This document shows positions 21,665 through 33,686 of a stretch of DNA of 64,000 nt, in pieces (the first letter of the stretch is position 1; each line of letters opens with the position of its first letter). The stretch covers positions 62,001-126,000 of the forward strand of contig JAUCBJ010005512.1 in assembly GCA_032718475.1 (NCBI GenBank). The letters are read 5' to 3'. Both the position numbers and the translations under genes were made by a program. This DNA comes from Nemertoderma westbladi (lineage: Eukaryota; Xenacoelomorpha; Nemertodermatida; Nemertodermatidae). The notes beneath the pieces were generated by a model. The model was not told the DNA's origin. It searched no databases and saw only the letters and a program-made list of their open reading frames with translations.

Positions 21665-21792
21665 TATAGGCTGATACTGGATACCCTACCCGTAGGACAG
21701 TGCCGTAGGAGCATCGCTAAGTCTACCGCCAGTTGAGGCTTGAAGTAAATTGAAGAATAGACCTACGAAGGTGTGATTAAGAATAATCAACC

Positions 21793-23025
21793 ATGTTGCT
21801 GATTAGTACCGGTAAACTTGTAACCATGGTAGTGGCGATTTCATTATCTTGTGAGGCAACACTGGGCCCTTCTGATAGAAAACAAAAATCCAAAAATAAA
21901 GATACTTTATTAAACAGCGACCAAAACGGCGTTTCTAAGGGAACCAGTTTATCTGTTATAGACCGCGGTTTAGTCACTACAACTCCTCTCGCTAAGGATA
22001 TATTAGCGAACCATGCGAGTTACTGCGAACCGTGCAGAACCAGCAAGACCTTCCGCAGTCCCACTCTCGCCTACGTCACACCCTGGCACAACCACGGCTA
22101 CGAAGTCGCGAAGCTGTTCGCTTCCAAGTTCGACTACGTCTCCCCGGTGTGGCTGCAGATTGTTCCCAGTTCGGATTCCTCGGTTCGATTCACGTTGGGC
22201 GGCACGCAAGATATTGACCGCGCGTGGATGCGTGACGTAAAACAAGCCGCCAAAAAGCCGCACAAAGTTAAGTTCGTACCGCGAGTGCTCTTCGAAGGCT
22301 GGACTAATCAACACTACACGGCGGCTCTAAAAGACGATTCAGTCATGTCTGACATAGCTGATCTCCTCGTGGAAACCGCGAAAACCTACAGTTTCCACGG
22401 CTACGTTCTAGAATGCTGGAGCCCGAATCTAGCTAAATACCATTCGCAAGAGTTGATTCGATTAATATCCCAGATTGGGGATATTCTTCGGATGGCGAGG
22501 AGGGAATTAATCGTCGTAATTCCTCCGGCTTTAGACGCCAATCTCACGGCGACTGGGGCATTTACCCGGGAACACATGAACGCCCTCGAGCCCCACGTGA
22601 AGCTGTTCTCTTTGATGACGTACGATTTCCAACACGGAGACAGACCCAACGTCCCGGGGCCGGTGTCCCCATCCTATTGGATGGTTGAGAACGCGCGATA
22701 CTTGGCGACTACGGAGGAGTTATTCCCGCGGATTCTCACCGGGATGAACTTGTACGGGAAGCGATACTCCGACGGCTTGGTGGAGGCCGTGACGGGAGCC
22801 CAACTTCTCGGGCTGCTTGCCTCGCCCGGGGTGAAGTTTAAGTGGCACAGCCAGTTGGAGGAGCACGAGATTCGCTTCTCCTCAAAGACAGGAGGTTCGG
22901 TAGTCATCTTCTACCCGACTCTCGAATCTATTCGCAGTAAGTTAGCGCGTATCTCCGAGATTGGTGCTGGTCTGTCCCTATGGGAGGTCGGACAGGGGAT
23001 GGACTACTTCTACGATCTGTTGTAG
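21793..23025 (+). CDS. CHID1: Chitinase domain-containing protein 1, intronless
   Basis: A complete 410-codon frame with the length and full-length pattern of CHID1 (SI-CLP), a secreted/lysosomal GH18-fold lectin-like protein that binds stabilin-1 and saccharides in vertebrates. Residues 1-24 form a signal peptide with a hydrophobic core (LVTMVVAISLSCEA). Family landmarks: LAYVTPWHNHGY, SPVWLQI, VKFVPRVLFEGW, HGYVLECW, FSLMTYD, ILTGMNLYG, VIFYPTLES and the C-terminal WEVGQGMDYFYDLL, almost identical to vertebrate CHID1. The DxxDxDxE chitinase signature is not kept, as is usual for the family, so hydrolysis is not expected. Known animal CHID1 genes have several introns; this one has none over the whole coding region. 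It is GC-richer than its surroundings. No poly-A tract or target duplication is visible, so an expressed retrogene and lineage intron loss both remain possible. Confidence 0.93.
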   Translation: MLLISTGKLVTMVVAISLSCEATLGPSDRKQKSKNKDTLLNSDQNGVSKGTSLSVIDRGLVTTTPLAKDILANHASYCEPCRTSKTFRSPTLAYVTPWHNHGYEVAKLFASKFDYVSPVWLQIVPSSDSSVRFTLGGTQDIDRAWMRDVKQAAKKPHKVKFVPRVLFEGWTNQHYTAALKDDSVMSDIADLLVETAKTYSFHGYVLECWSPNLAKYHSQELIRLISQIGDILRMARRELIVVIPPALDANLTATGAFTREHMNALEPHVKLFSLMTYDFQHGDRPNVPGPVSPSYWMVENARYLATTEELFPRILTGMNLYGKRYSDGLVEAVTGAQLLGLLASPGVKFKWHSQLEEHEIRFSSKTGGSVVIFYPTLESIRSKLARISEIGAGLSLWEVGQGMDYFYDLL

Positions 23026-23960
23026 AGAGCCATTGCCTTCTTTTCTGTGGAATATATATGTGGAATTTAGTTTCCCAAATATTTACAAATCAGTAAATAT
23101 ATTTGGGGGGGGGGGGGGGGGGGGGTGGTCTTGTTTTTGTTAATTCTGCTTTAAATTTATCATCATCGGATACTGACGTTGTTTCATCTCCTACAGTCGT
23201 ATAGGCTGTAGTGTGTAAAATAAAATGAGTTACAGCCAATTATTGCTGCTTGAAAAATTGTAAGTTTCAATGAAATTGATTATTGTGAAATTTTGACATT
23301 GTAAACATTTTGAAATTCCCTCTCTCATTTGGTCCCAGCAATGGAAAATAATAGACTATTACTATTAATTAATTATCATTTGTTTTGTGATTGTCCTGCA
23401 GTATGCAACTAATTTCGAAATCCTTCAGTAATAACTATTTGATTTACATGATTGTGTGTATAAAGTATCACTAGTTACTTTACAACAATTAAATGATCCG
23501 AGTATATTTTTACACGAACGACCGTAGGGAGTGAGATCAAATCAACCATGAAGAATTATAATAACTTGCAATAAATATGTGTAGTTTTCTTTCTAAATTG
23601 TAACTTTAAGAAGTAAATTTAAATGTAAGTTGTGGAGGGTAACTAACAAATTATAAAAAAAAAATCAAAAATAATATATAATAAATTATTATTATTTTTT
23701 TATTTCTATACCAAATAATATAATTAACTATGAATAACCAGACAATAATGGCACTGTCCATCCATATAAACAATAAACCATCACCTAGATAGTTGTTACG
23801 TTTTTAGAGTTATTAAGCAAGCTAATAAATTATTATTTTATAATTCAAAATTGATTAATTTTACATAATTGAATCTTAATTAATTAATTTATTTAATAAA
23901 ACAATCCGCTTATTCTAATGGAAAGGGTAATACATAGCCGCAACTCACAACAATGTTATT
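23026..23960. other. Gap: CHID1 3' flank, poly-G tract, AT-rich sequence
   Basis: Begins with the presumed 3' UTR of CHID1. A run of 21 G occupies 23105-23125. The rest is AT-rich with no gene or repeat end. Confidence 0.6.
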
Positions 23961-24806
23961 AAAAAAATTACTCAGAATCTAAGTTACAAAAAATTACTCA
24001 GAATCTAAGTTACAAAAAATTACTCAGAATCTAAGTTACAAAAAATTACTCAGAATCTAAATTACAAAAAATTACTCAGAATCTAAGTTACAAAAAATAA
24101 CTTAGAATCTAAGTTACAAAAAATTACTCAGAATCTAAATTACAAAAAATTACTCAGAATCTAAATTACAAAAAATTACTCAGAATCTAAATTACAAAAA
24201 ATTACTCAGAATCTAAGTTACAAAAAATTACTCAGAATCTAAGTTACAAAAAATTACTCAGAATCTAAATTACAAAAAATTACTCAGAATCTAAGTTACA
24301 AAAAATAACTTAGAATATAAGTTACAAAAAATTACTCAGAATCTAAGTTACTAAAAATTACTCAGAATCTAAATTACAAAAAATTACTCAGAATCTAAGT
24401 TACAAAAAATAACTCAGAATCTAAGTTTCGAATCTAAATTACAAAAAATTACTCAGAATCTAAGTTACAAAAAATAACTCAGAATCTAAGTTACAAAAAA
24501 TTACTCAGAATCTAAGTTACTAAAAATTACTCAGAATCTAAATTACAAAAAATTACTCAGAATCTAAATTACAAAAAATTACTCAGAATCTAAGTTACAA
24601 AAAATTACTTAGAATCTAAGTTACAAAAAATTACTCAGAATCTAAATTACAAAAAATTACTCAGAATCTAAGTTACAAAAAATAACTCAGAATCTAAGTT
24701 ACAAAAAATTACTCAGAATCTAAGTTACTAAAAATTACTCAGAATCTAAATTACAAAAAATTACTCAGAATCTAAGTTACAAAAAATAACTCAGAATCTA
24801 AGTTAC
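23961..24806. repeat. 26-bp minisatellite, about 32 copies
   Basis: Tandem units built on TTACTCAGAATCTAAGTTAC followed by AAAAAA, with recurring variants (AAATTAC for AAGTTAC, TAACT for TTACT). The variants alternate in blocks, suggesting higher-order duplication. No spacer variation of the CRISPR kind. Confidence 0.95.
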
Positions 24807-25524
24807 ATAAGTGTAATGTAAGAGGTGCTTTTATCACTTTATTTATTCTACATTGAAATTCTACATTTACAATATGCAAACCTTCAGCTGTGATTACGGC
24901 ACGTGAGGCTGTTATTACTTATTCTATGCAAAACTTGTAACATACTCAACTCCGTTAGTATTGACTGACAGCTATTATAGTTGTAATATACGGAATTGTA
25001 CGGAATAACAGCTGTGATGTTCACAGTTCTAGACGATATTTTTCAATGAAACTACACCTCAATTTTTTTTGCTATAATGATAAACTAATTAAATTTAGCT
25101 GTCTGCCGGCATTTTGGCAGAACGGGATATGAATAGTCTAGCCATGCCGATAAATATATTCAAATATTAGCTAGGACCAACAAGCACACTGTGCCGGTGC
25201 AGTCAACTGTATACGGTAATCTTAGAAATTATTCTGACTGAATCGTTAACTACGTTTATATTCTAAAAATTACCTTATAAAATTTGAGAAACTGCAACGA
25301 CAATATGTAACTTAATTTACGGTGTTCTGATTCTCGTGGCTTTATTTTTTCTAGCTTACAACATTCGCTCTTTGAGAAAGGGAGGTAGGTGGTAGAGCGG
25401 TTACTCACCATACTTCTACTACTGCCACTGTAAAATAAATAAATAACACAAAATAAATATCTTACGCGCGGATAAGCCTAGATACTTTACGGGTCTTATA
25501 AAAGAACTATCACAGTTGTTGGTT
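24807..25524. other. Gap: unassigned AT-rich sequence
   Basis: No gene, no repeat boundary recognised. Confidence 0.5.
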
Positions 25525-25963
25525 ACTACTACTTATAATCGGCCTGCTGCATTGAAGCTGCACATTAAGATGCTATGCTGGCTTAAATACATTTGTACCC
25601 CCCAACCATGCAATCCACAATTGGCAAGCCCCAATGCAGCGTGCATTAAAATTTCTATGCCGGCTTTTCGACAAAATTTTGCCGCCACAACTCCCTATCC
25701 CCCATGACTTTCGCGAAATTATCCGCATCTTCAAGGCCAGTGTCCTTTAAGATGCGTCTCAAGAATGTCATGGGCTGTCCACAATGCTTATTCACTCCAT
25801 GGGGTCGCCAAAGTACAAGATTATGCACTGGCTGGTCCTCACGGCGAAAGCAAAGTCCTGCAAAGCGGAGGCGATTTTGTTCTAGTGTCAAGCTTGGGGG
25901 AACCAATGAGACACCTCCAATGTTATATAGTGTCTGGTTGGAGATGTGTGCATTGTACTTGGG
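25525..25963 (-). pseudogene. LINE C-terminal fragment, same family as 7720-9430
   Basis: The minus-strand frame to 25658 encodes the C-terminus of the LINE at 7720-9430: shared ISNQTLYNIGGVSLVPP, LRRILKDTGLEDAD and VMGDRELWR. The match stops abruptly near 25960, a 5' truncation typical of target-primed reverse transcription. The shared 3' end (TACTACTA...GGCCTGCTGCATTG) lies near 25525-25550. A tandem GGC(T/A)TGC-type duplication sits between stop and 3' end (25570-25640). Confidence 0.85.
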
Positions 25964-26084
25964 TTGATTACGGGTTGTTTCGTGTTTCAAGTTTATTTGT
26001 TCGTGTATTAAGACAATGGGATCGCAACACTGTAAAGTACTACTTTACTCGCCACATATGTAAATATTTATTATGCATTGGGCC

Positions 26085-26105
26085 GGGGGGGGGGGGGGGG
26101 GGGGG
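26085..26105. repeat. Poly-G tract (21)
   Basis: Run of 21 G, directly after TTGGGCC. Confidence 0.9.
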
Positions 26106-26427
26106 ATTTCTGAAATATATTTCGTAATAATTATATATGTTATTCTCTTGTTTCCAAGTAATATAGGTTGTATATCATATAATATTTATCCACACCACTT
26201 TTATATATTATATGTGTTACCTTTGTCCTAATTAATACGTTGCCTTATTTAAATGGAAAACATAGGTGTTTATTATGCCAACCAGCTGACAGTACATTCT
26301 TTGTCACTAACTAAAGGGTCATTTCCTTTTGTTGTTGATACTTATTAAATGCTTTAGCAGATTTTGAAAGTTTGATTTCCATTCGATTTTACTACCTTTT
26401 TTTTATTTAATTGTTGATGTTGATAAA

Positions 26428-26743
26428 TACCGTATTTACTCGAATAAGAGCCTGGGCGTTGGCAATTGGGGAGGCGTATATTCGAGGGGGGCGTTTATTC
26501 GGGGAAGGCGTTTATTCGGGGAATTGACAAATAAAACCAGGATTATCTTTATTACAATGCAGCCCATTACAGCGGTACAACACCCTAACTACATTTACCT
26601 TCAGTCTTAACAATCAGTTAACTCTCAACAATGTTAACGTCCCACATTGTAATATTATTAAACGCCGGGGCGTTTATTCGGGGTCAGGCGTTTAAGTTGC
26701 TAATTTGATGGTAAGGGGGGCCTTTATTCGAGTAAATACGGTA
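26428..26743. mobile_element. Tc1/mariner-type MITE with TA duplication
   Basis: A 312-bp element (26430-26741) with inverted ends CCGTATTTACTCGAATAA and TTATTCGAGTAAATACGG, flanked by TA on both sides. Internal GGCGTTTATTCGGGG repeats occur at both ends (near 26481-26520 and 26664-26690). Ends of this type are widespread in animal genomes. No coding capacity. Confidence 0.85.
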
Positions 26744-27699
26744 TGTTAGTTTGTGAAACCTTTTGAGTGGGTTGTATTCCTCGTGCAATAAACTATGTGC
26801 ATGCACCTGTACCTACTTTGATTTAATGTTATATTTATTTATTATTTTACGGTTGGCATGGCTTTTAGTGCTATCGCTATCACACTATCAGTATAAATTA
26901 ATTATATTAATCAAAACAGTAATTTTTTTTATATAAACACGGGGGGCCGATTTATGGGGTATTAGGAGAAGGGGGAGGGGGGGGGGGGCTCCCTATTGCT
27001 ATTAAATCAGTCAATGTAGCATAAAAACAAAAGTAATTTGTATTCATTCGAAACGACATTATTTCGAATTCCAAAAAAAGCTTTAGAATTTTATATTGCA
27101 GATCATGAAAATTCTACAGAAGGTGGCATAGAGTATCCACGAAGTGGGGCCTTCGCGCAGCACGTGAGATAAATTTACTTTCAGTATCCACTCGAAAAGA
27201 TTTTAAGCAAATATGTACCCTAATCACTTGCACTCCTGGTGTGTGGTAGTGGATAGCTGCAGAAGATTCAACACCTCACAAAAACTCGATCTATGGTCTA
27301 GAAAATACGTGCCATGTATTTTATATTCAGGTTAGAAGGATTATACAGAGATTTCGCCCTCTAGCGGCAGCCTATAGAGTCCTGCGGACCGATTACCGCA
27401 GCCAGTTAATCATATTATGTGGAAATTTTTGGGAAACATTTTTTTATATAGTATTATTTAGTAGAGAAGTTGTGTTAATAGGTTTAGTACATTAACATTG
27501 AAAATAATAATGCAAAATGATTAAATTAATTCCTCATTACCTTGGAAACTAAATTGAGAACTACATTATGTATGTACTGTAACTACAAGTAACAGCAGAC
27601 TATCAGTAGATCTGGTCATTGTTAATCCTTTGATTTAGGTAACATTGTACGCACTTCTTAAACAAAAATAGGAAGACCTACATCGACCTACTGTAGGCC

Positions 27700-27950
27700 T
27701 ATGCAACATAGTTCCATGTTTTATGTAACATAAGCTTACATTATGCCCCACGCTGCTTCGACTGCCAGGGCACTCAATCCAAACTCATCGGTATCGGATT
27801 GTGCCGTTGGTGCAAGGACGCAGGCCAGAATGCACCTGCCAAACCAGTTTACAATAGCGGTCCACGACGCGGTTCATCTGTCAACAAATCACACAGTCAA
27901 GAATTGAATGACGCAACTTTAATAATTGAGTCCCACCTGGTCGTAGCCTA
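27700..27950 (+). other. Possible orphan exon with CX2C-X12-CX2C
   Basis: An open stretch contains CFDCQGTQSKLIGIGLCRWC (27754-27813), two CX2C pairs 12 residues apart, as in zinc ribbons or PSI-like modules. No start codon, clear acceptor or donor. I do not recognise a family; chance is possible. Confidence 0.2.
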
Positions 27951-28076
27951 ATGGTTGCCTTGAATTCACGTCTCTCCGGATCGTGGGTTCGATCCCTGCA
28001 TGGGGTCCAGTGTAGTTTTTCTTTCCGCACGAATGTTTAAGGGGACTAGCCAGGGTGCAACTGTCTGCCTTGCATA
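27933..28076 (+). mobile_element. tRNA-headed SINE, copy B
   Basis: A-box-like GTAGCCTAATGGTTG (27943-27957) and B-box GGGTTCGATCCC (27985-27996), then TAGTTTTTCTTTCCGCACGA. Same family as 12003-12142. The B-box is canonical here. Confidence 0.7.
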
Positions 28077-28159
28077 AACGGTGTCCCGTAATATCATTGT
28101 TTTCCGTAATATTATAAAATCCGTAATACTCATTGTAATTTTCTGATGACTCTTCCAAT

Positions 28160-29480
28160 AGATATAAATAAAGATATAAAAAATTCGCGCAATAAATAAA
28201 TTAAATTATTGAAGTTTGATATCCGAATAAAAACTTACAGTATTACGTCTTGGCCTCCCACTACTTGTTGGGGCTCACTCAACGTGTTGGCGGGCAGTCT
28301 ACTGTAGAATGTGATACCTTGAAGCAATTCCCACGCAGACACTAGAAGCTCTGTGGAGTTGGTGAAATTATTTGTTCAAGCAAATTTTCTGGTGAAATCA
28401 GTGCATTGAAAACCTTGATGTTACATGGCGGCATTGTTGGATATTAGACTGCGACCATTTTCTAGAAGAGAATGCTGGAGAGTCCCCTATTATATTAATA
28501 TTATAATATAATTAATAATATATACTATAATCTAATATTTTGTATAATATAATATCTATATAATAATAATAATAATCTGTAATAAATATAATATATAATC
28601 TAATATAATATAATATTAATCTAAATATAATATTCTATATAATATAAACTAATATTTTGTCAAGGAGATGCATCATGGTATTATATGCTACAGTACAACA
28701 TTTGCGATGATAAAATATATTTGTGGTAGGCCTACATCACATTCATTTATAATTTCTGAGATTGCCAAGATAAGATCCCTTTCGAATGGTTGCTGCTCTT
28801 TGTAACGCTTTCCAGGAGTCATGAGTTATTGGAGTGATAGATAGATTGATTGATTGATTGAGCCCATAGGACTCGTATAATATCCAATATAATGATGTAA
28901 TAAATTTAAACCTATACCTAACACGATTAAACTAAAATATTTAATGAGAGCATGCACGTGTTACCAACCCAACCCACCCCCCTGAGGCCTTAGGATAATG
29001 ACTGTACGATATTGTTTAGTAGTTACAACTGCCTAAGTCTAGTTAGTAAATCTTCAGTATAAATCTAAAGAAAACAATTGCACCCGAATTCCGACTTCAA
29101 CCAAAGTACTAACATCAGCAAAGCATAGCTTATCCGCCGAGGTGAGCACTGTAAATGTGAGAAATAAAATAACACTGTGCATTAAAAATTTACTTTATAG
29201 TCATTTTGAAATTCATTGCGAACAATTTATATTTCTTAAACAGAAATTTATAAACAGAGAGAAGAAGAATAATCGTTATATGGAAATCATTACGGTACAC
29301 AAATAAGTGAAGTAAACAAAGGCGATTCTGGCTTTTTTTGGTTATTATTGTTGGTTATTATTGAGTCTATGTGGCTCTCGAGAGATTGCAAATGAAAATT
29401 CATCATAGAATTATAGATAGGATAATCAATGGAACTGTACTAATACTTTTCATTTAGTAAAAATTGGTAAAGAACGATGC
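28160..29480. other. Gap: AT-rich non-coding sequence
   Basis: A very AT-rich block of TAATATTA-type repeats at 28490-28660, a short (GATT)n tract at 28843-28862. No gene seen. Confidence 0.6.
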
Positions 29481-29483
29481 ACG

Positions 29484-30240
29484 TTATGAATCATAGGTGT
29501 TTAGGATGTAGTTTTGAATTTTAGTTTTGAATTGTGGCAGGGAAGTGCATTGTTTAATATCCGTCTGAAGCTCGTTCCATAATGCAGGGCCTTGGTACAT
29601 GATACCGCTCTTAGCTAATGCTGTTTTATATAGGGGCAAGTGATAATTAGCAGCATTTCTTGTTGGATAAGAGTGTACCTGTCGATTGAGTATCAGTTTG
29701 GAACTCAATTCGAGGATGTTCTATGTTTATAGATTAATTTGACACATTGTAACCGATAGGAATCCTGAAGTTTTAGTACTTTTAAATATTTGAAAAGTGG
29801 TTCGGCGTGAACTGTTTTGGATTTCAGTGAGACGACACGACACGTATTATTTTATTCTGCAATTTTATCAGTGGTTTAAGAGTTGACTCTGTCGCACTGA
29901 AACCCCACAGTATCAGACCAAAAGATAAGTAAGATGTAAGAGTGTATGATATAACATGATACGTATAGTTTCAGGAATGAAATGTTTCAGTTTATTGATA
30001 ATTCCAACGTTTTTAGAAATATTTGATCTTATAATTAAAGTGTGTTTTCCACTTGAAGTCGTTTGATAGCATAAGACCAAGAAACTTTATTGTGGTTACT
30101 TCTGGAATAGAGGCATTATATATTTGTAGATGTGGTAAGATTAAATTTGAAGGACGTTTCTGTTTGAATACCATGAAATTAGTTTTATCAATATTAAGAG
30201 TAAGTTGTATGTCACCTTCATTTTATGTAGGTAGTGAATG
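29484..30240 (-). pseudogene. LINE reverse transcriptase C-terminal fragment (CR1/Jockey-like)
   Basis: On the minus strand, 30240-30050 encodes the RT thumb region: LTLNIDKTNFMVFKQK and TIKFLGLMLSNDFKWKTH. Further on, 29708-29487 encodes the typical C-terminus: HSYPTRNAANYHLPLYKT, GIMYQGPALWNELQ and LPQFKTKIQNYIL. Between them frames shift. These strings are hallmarks of the CR1/L2/Jockey group of non-LTR elements. The upstream palm and the endonuclease are missing. Confidence 0.8.
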
Positions 30241-30639
30241 TACAGTATATATTGAAGGCAGCTAAGGTACTGTATATGAAAAACACTCTGAAAAACACAA
30301 TTCTGACGAGTTGCCATGGGATCTTGAAACTAAAAACATAATGCATTTTTTTCCGGATATTCGATATAGTGGGGGTGGAGGTTGATTTAATGACGCTCCG
30401 GAAATTATATAGCCCGTTTCTAGTTAAAGTTACCCGTTGCCATGTCAACTACAAGCAAGCAAGTAGTGCATACTATATTGCTTATACTGACTTGATATAT
30501 TGGTGGTAGACTCTGATCCCATGACGCTAAGACCATTGCATATGGATTACGCTCGTTTAAAGCCTGTTGCTAAGGACATTGTCAATACTGTGAACTTGAA
30601 GGTCGTTTTCACTTTGGTTGCGATGGTATTTTCAAAAAA

Positions 30640-31080
30640 CTAAAATCATAAAACGGCTGGCCCTGATGGGATATCGAACGAATCTCTAAAGTTCGGCTTA
30701 GGTGTCCTTCTTTCTTCCCTTTCTACTAGCTCTCTTCTCAGCCTGCTTCTCACTTGCAAAGTGCCCAGTTGCTTGGTTGACATTAGTATCACCTGCCACT
30801 GTACAAAGGGGAGGGATTTAAATCCTCCCCAGCTTCGTATCGTGCGTTTACTGTCCTGTATGCTCAAAACATACACGACAGTTCTCTATAATAGACTATA
30901 TACCGGTACTGTACGTGGGCTGAAGCACACAGAATACTGCCAGATTGCCAGTATGGCTTCAGGAGAGGCCGCTCTGCGTTACATGCTGCTACAGCACTTC
31001 TGGCCGTTATCCACTTTGCTTCGAGTACACCCCGTGTGTTTGTCGATTACTCGAACCCTGCAAACCACCAACGTTAATCT
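30640..31080 (+). pseudogene. LINE reverse transcriptase N-terminal fragment
   Basis: The plus strand reads TAGPDGISNESLKFG at about 30650, then KGRDLNPPQLRIVRLLS and a segment like YGFRRGRSALR near 30950-30990 after a frame change. These are reverse transcriptase blocks 1-3 (PDGI, the KGD/NYR block, GFR.GRS). It is a different lineage and strand from the fragment at 29484-30240. The catalytic palm is not present. Confidence 0.75.
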
Positions 31081-31111
31081 AACGTTGGGTTTATATGTCA
31101 AGACATCATAG

Positions 31112-32715
31112 GTTTAAAATTAACAGTTAGAATTTAACCAAAAACCTATGTGAAAATACTTTAGAATTCTGCCATTTTTTAACGTTAATTTTGAAAGTAA
31201 TTTTACGTAAAAAATATACAAAAATATCAGACAATACCACATTTTTTAACGTTAATCAACGTTTATTTTGTAACGTTAATTATTAACATTAATATAGCAT
31301 TAATTTACGTCAAAATTTAACAATGATCAACCCTGAATCATCAGTAAGTAGGCTTACATAAACGCATTGTCGGCCTGACCATCACGTAATTATGCACTGT
31401 TATTTTAGGCTAAATTATATTTTTTTAAATATTATTTTAAAACTTTTGTTCCTAGTCAGCATTAATGTACCAGTAGACCCAATGATCAAACTGTAGGACA
31501 AATGGTTGAATTCAATGATGTGACAATTCCATTGTTATGATCGTTCTGACGATTTCCAATCGAGTCTCACTCAAATAGCTATCTGATTTTTTCTATCTGG
31601 TGCCATATGGGGAGGGTCGAAATAGTGAGTATTATTACTGTTTATTACTATAAAAATAGTTGTAATAGTTAAAAATACTGTAGGAACCTGTCATAATGAT
31701 TTTATTATACCAGACAGACCTTAGCCTTTAGAACCCACTTCTTTTATGCACAATCCATTACAGGCATGAGATTTCTTCTTAATAATTGTTTTCCTCACGT
31801 GTACGGGCATGTAAGCTACAAAAACGTTAAACATATACTAGACAATATTATGTATTATATTCTCCCATATTTTTCAAAGATTGGAAAATATTACAGCTGG
31901 CAAATGAGGACGCAATCAAAATTAATCCCTCTCCAGGGGAAAATCGACGCAAATAACGGCTGGGCTGAGGTTGATGATACTCGCTAAAATAACATTGTAA
32001 CCTGTTCTGTTGACTTTACAGCAGTTTATCGTTTGTTTGGAATAGCGTGCCACTGTGACCTGCGCCCCAGTACCTATCCAATGGATCCCACCACATGATT
32101 TACCGGAGAAGAAGCTGCTGGAGAGCTTCCCCTACGTGCATCTGTCTCTCCTATGTAGCGGCCAGACACGCTGTAACCTGTGCAGGAATCCTAACCACTG
32201 CGTCAACTTTTAAACTGCGCAATGAACCGATTGTTGGCCGCCTAACTCTTTTAAACTCTTAAATTATCTTATCCTAATTACTACTAATTAACCCTCTCTC
32301 TATAAACTATAATGTGTTTTTGTGTTCTTTGCCTTAGTGTATATTTTATATACAGAAGTAATAGTACAATAGAAACCCCAACCTACTGTATGGTGGTATA
32401 ATAAAAGTCCTTATTTAAAAAAAACTAAATATGCAATTAAATTCTTCATATCCAAAATAGTAATCTTCCATTAAATTTCAACTCGTCATATTTACTATAA
32501 GAGCTGTTGCTATGACAATTTCCTCCGTTGCTATGTTTAAGACCCTTTAAAAAACCAGCCCAACCATTGGCGAAGTCTACCCAAATTTTTAATAATGTCC
32601 CATATCTGTACTAAACATCCATGTAGGGTAGCTCAGTCATATAAAAAATTCCTAAGGGGTTATAGGCTGAAGCCTTATTAACACTTTTCCCAGATGGAAT
32701 GGGGAAGTATAATGT

Positions 32716-32750
<35 letters not shown>

Positions 32751-33680
32751 CTGTTTAATTCTCTAAAATCAAATAAGTGAAAATAAAGTTATACATATAA
32801 CTTTAGGTCAATACAGAGATGGCACACTCAGCCATGCTTATAAAGAGCACCACAAAGTGATTAAGTAAAATACAGTATGGCTATAATTAAAACACAAGGA
32901 GAACATATGATACTTAAAAATATATTAAATCGGAAAAGCTACCTACAGTACAGTATGTACTTGTACAGTACAGTACAAGCGATGCAGTTTATTAGTAGAA
33001 TCGTCACTAGCTACTCAATGAGGTGGCCATAGGACATCATACATATGGAATCCTTCCAGTTCCCTTTACAATGATCAAGTAAGTTAATATTATTGATTGC
33101 CTTGCGGAATGTTGGTAAACTGGGGCACCGCAAATAAGTCGTCGCAGACTATTTGCGACTTCCGCAATAATATGCGAGTTACAGTACTTGGGCCACGTTT
33201 CCTATAACCAACCACTCAACCAGTAACACGCAGTCTGTAGATGTTTGTCTTATATTTTTAAACATTAGGATTTTTTTGTCTATAACAATAAGGATCAGTC
33301 TGAGCTCAATAGCTAGTCAGTCATTCATTACAGCATTACACATTACTGCATTACCTGTAGGGGTTAATCAGTCTGTCTGCAGGCTGCTGGTCTGTAGTCA
33401 GGTAGTTTACAGCACAGGCAACCTGCACTGCGACTGCCTGACTGCAGGAGTACTGGAACTGGAACTGGAGTAAAACTGCAGTAGCATAGCAGTAGGCCTA
33501 CTGCTACTGCAGTAGTCCCTATACTGCTATACAGCTATAGTTCCTGCAGTCCTAGTCCATGTGTGTGTTATCCCTACAGCACAGTCCCTATCTGCCTATG
33601 CTGCGCTGCTATATGCCATCATTGCAGCATTCATCAGTTGATTGCATTGCCGCGTCGTTCCCGTAGCGCCGTAGGCTTAT
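31112..33680. other. Gap: non-coding, ACGTTAAT clusters and microsatellites
   Basis: Multiple AACGTTAAT/ATTAACGTT words at 31060-31310, a degenerate copy of the dispersed GTAACCTG/GTTTATCG core near 32000-32070, an (AAT)n tract at 32719-32748, and ACTGCAG/TACTGTAC-rich sequence at 33300-33560. No gene seen. Confidence 0.5.
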
Positions 33681-33686
33681 CAGCTT

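Noticed and set aside
23961-24806. CRISPR-like array of short repeats
   Set aside because: Units are contiguous with no unique spacers and the genome is metazoan; it is a minisatellite.
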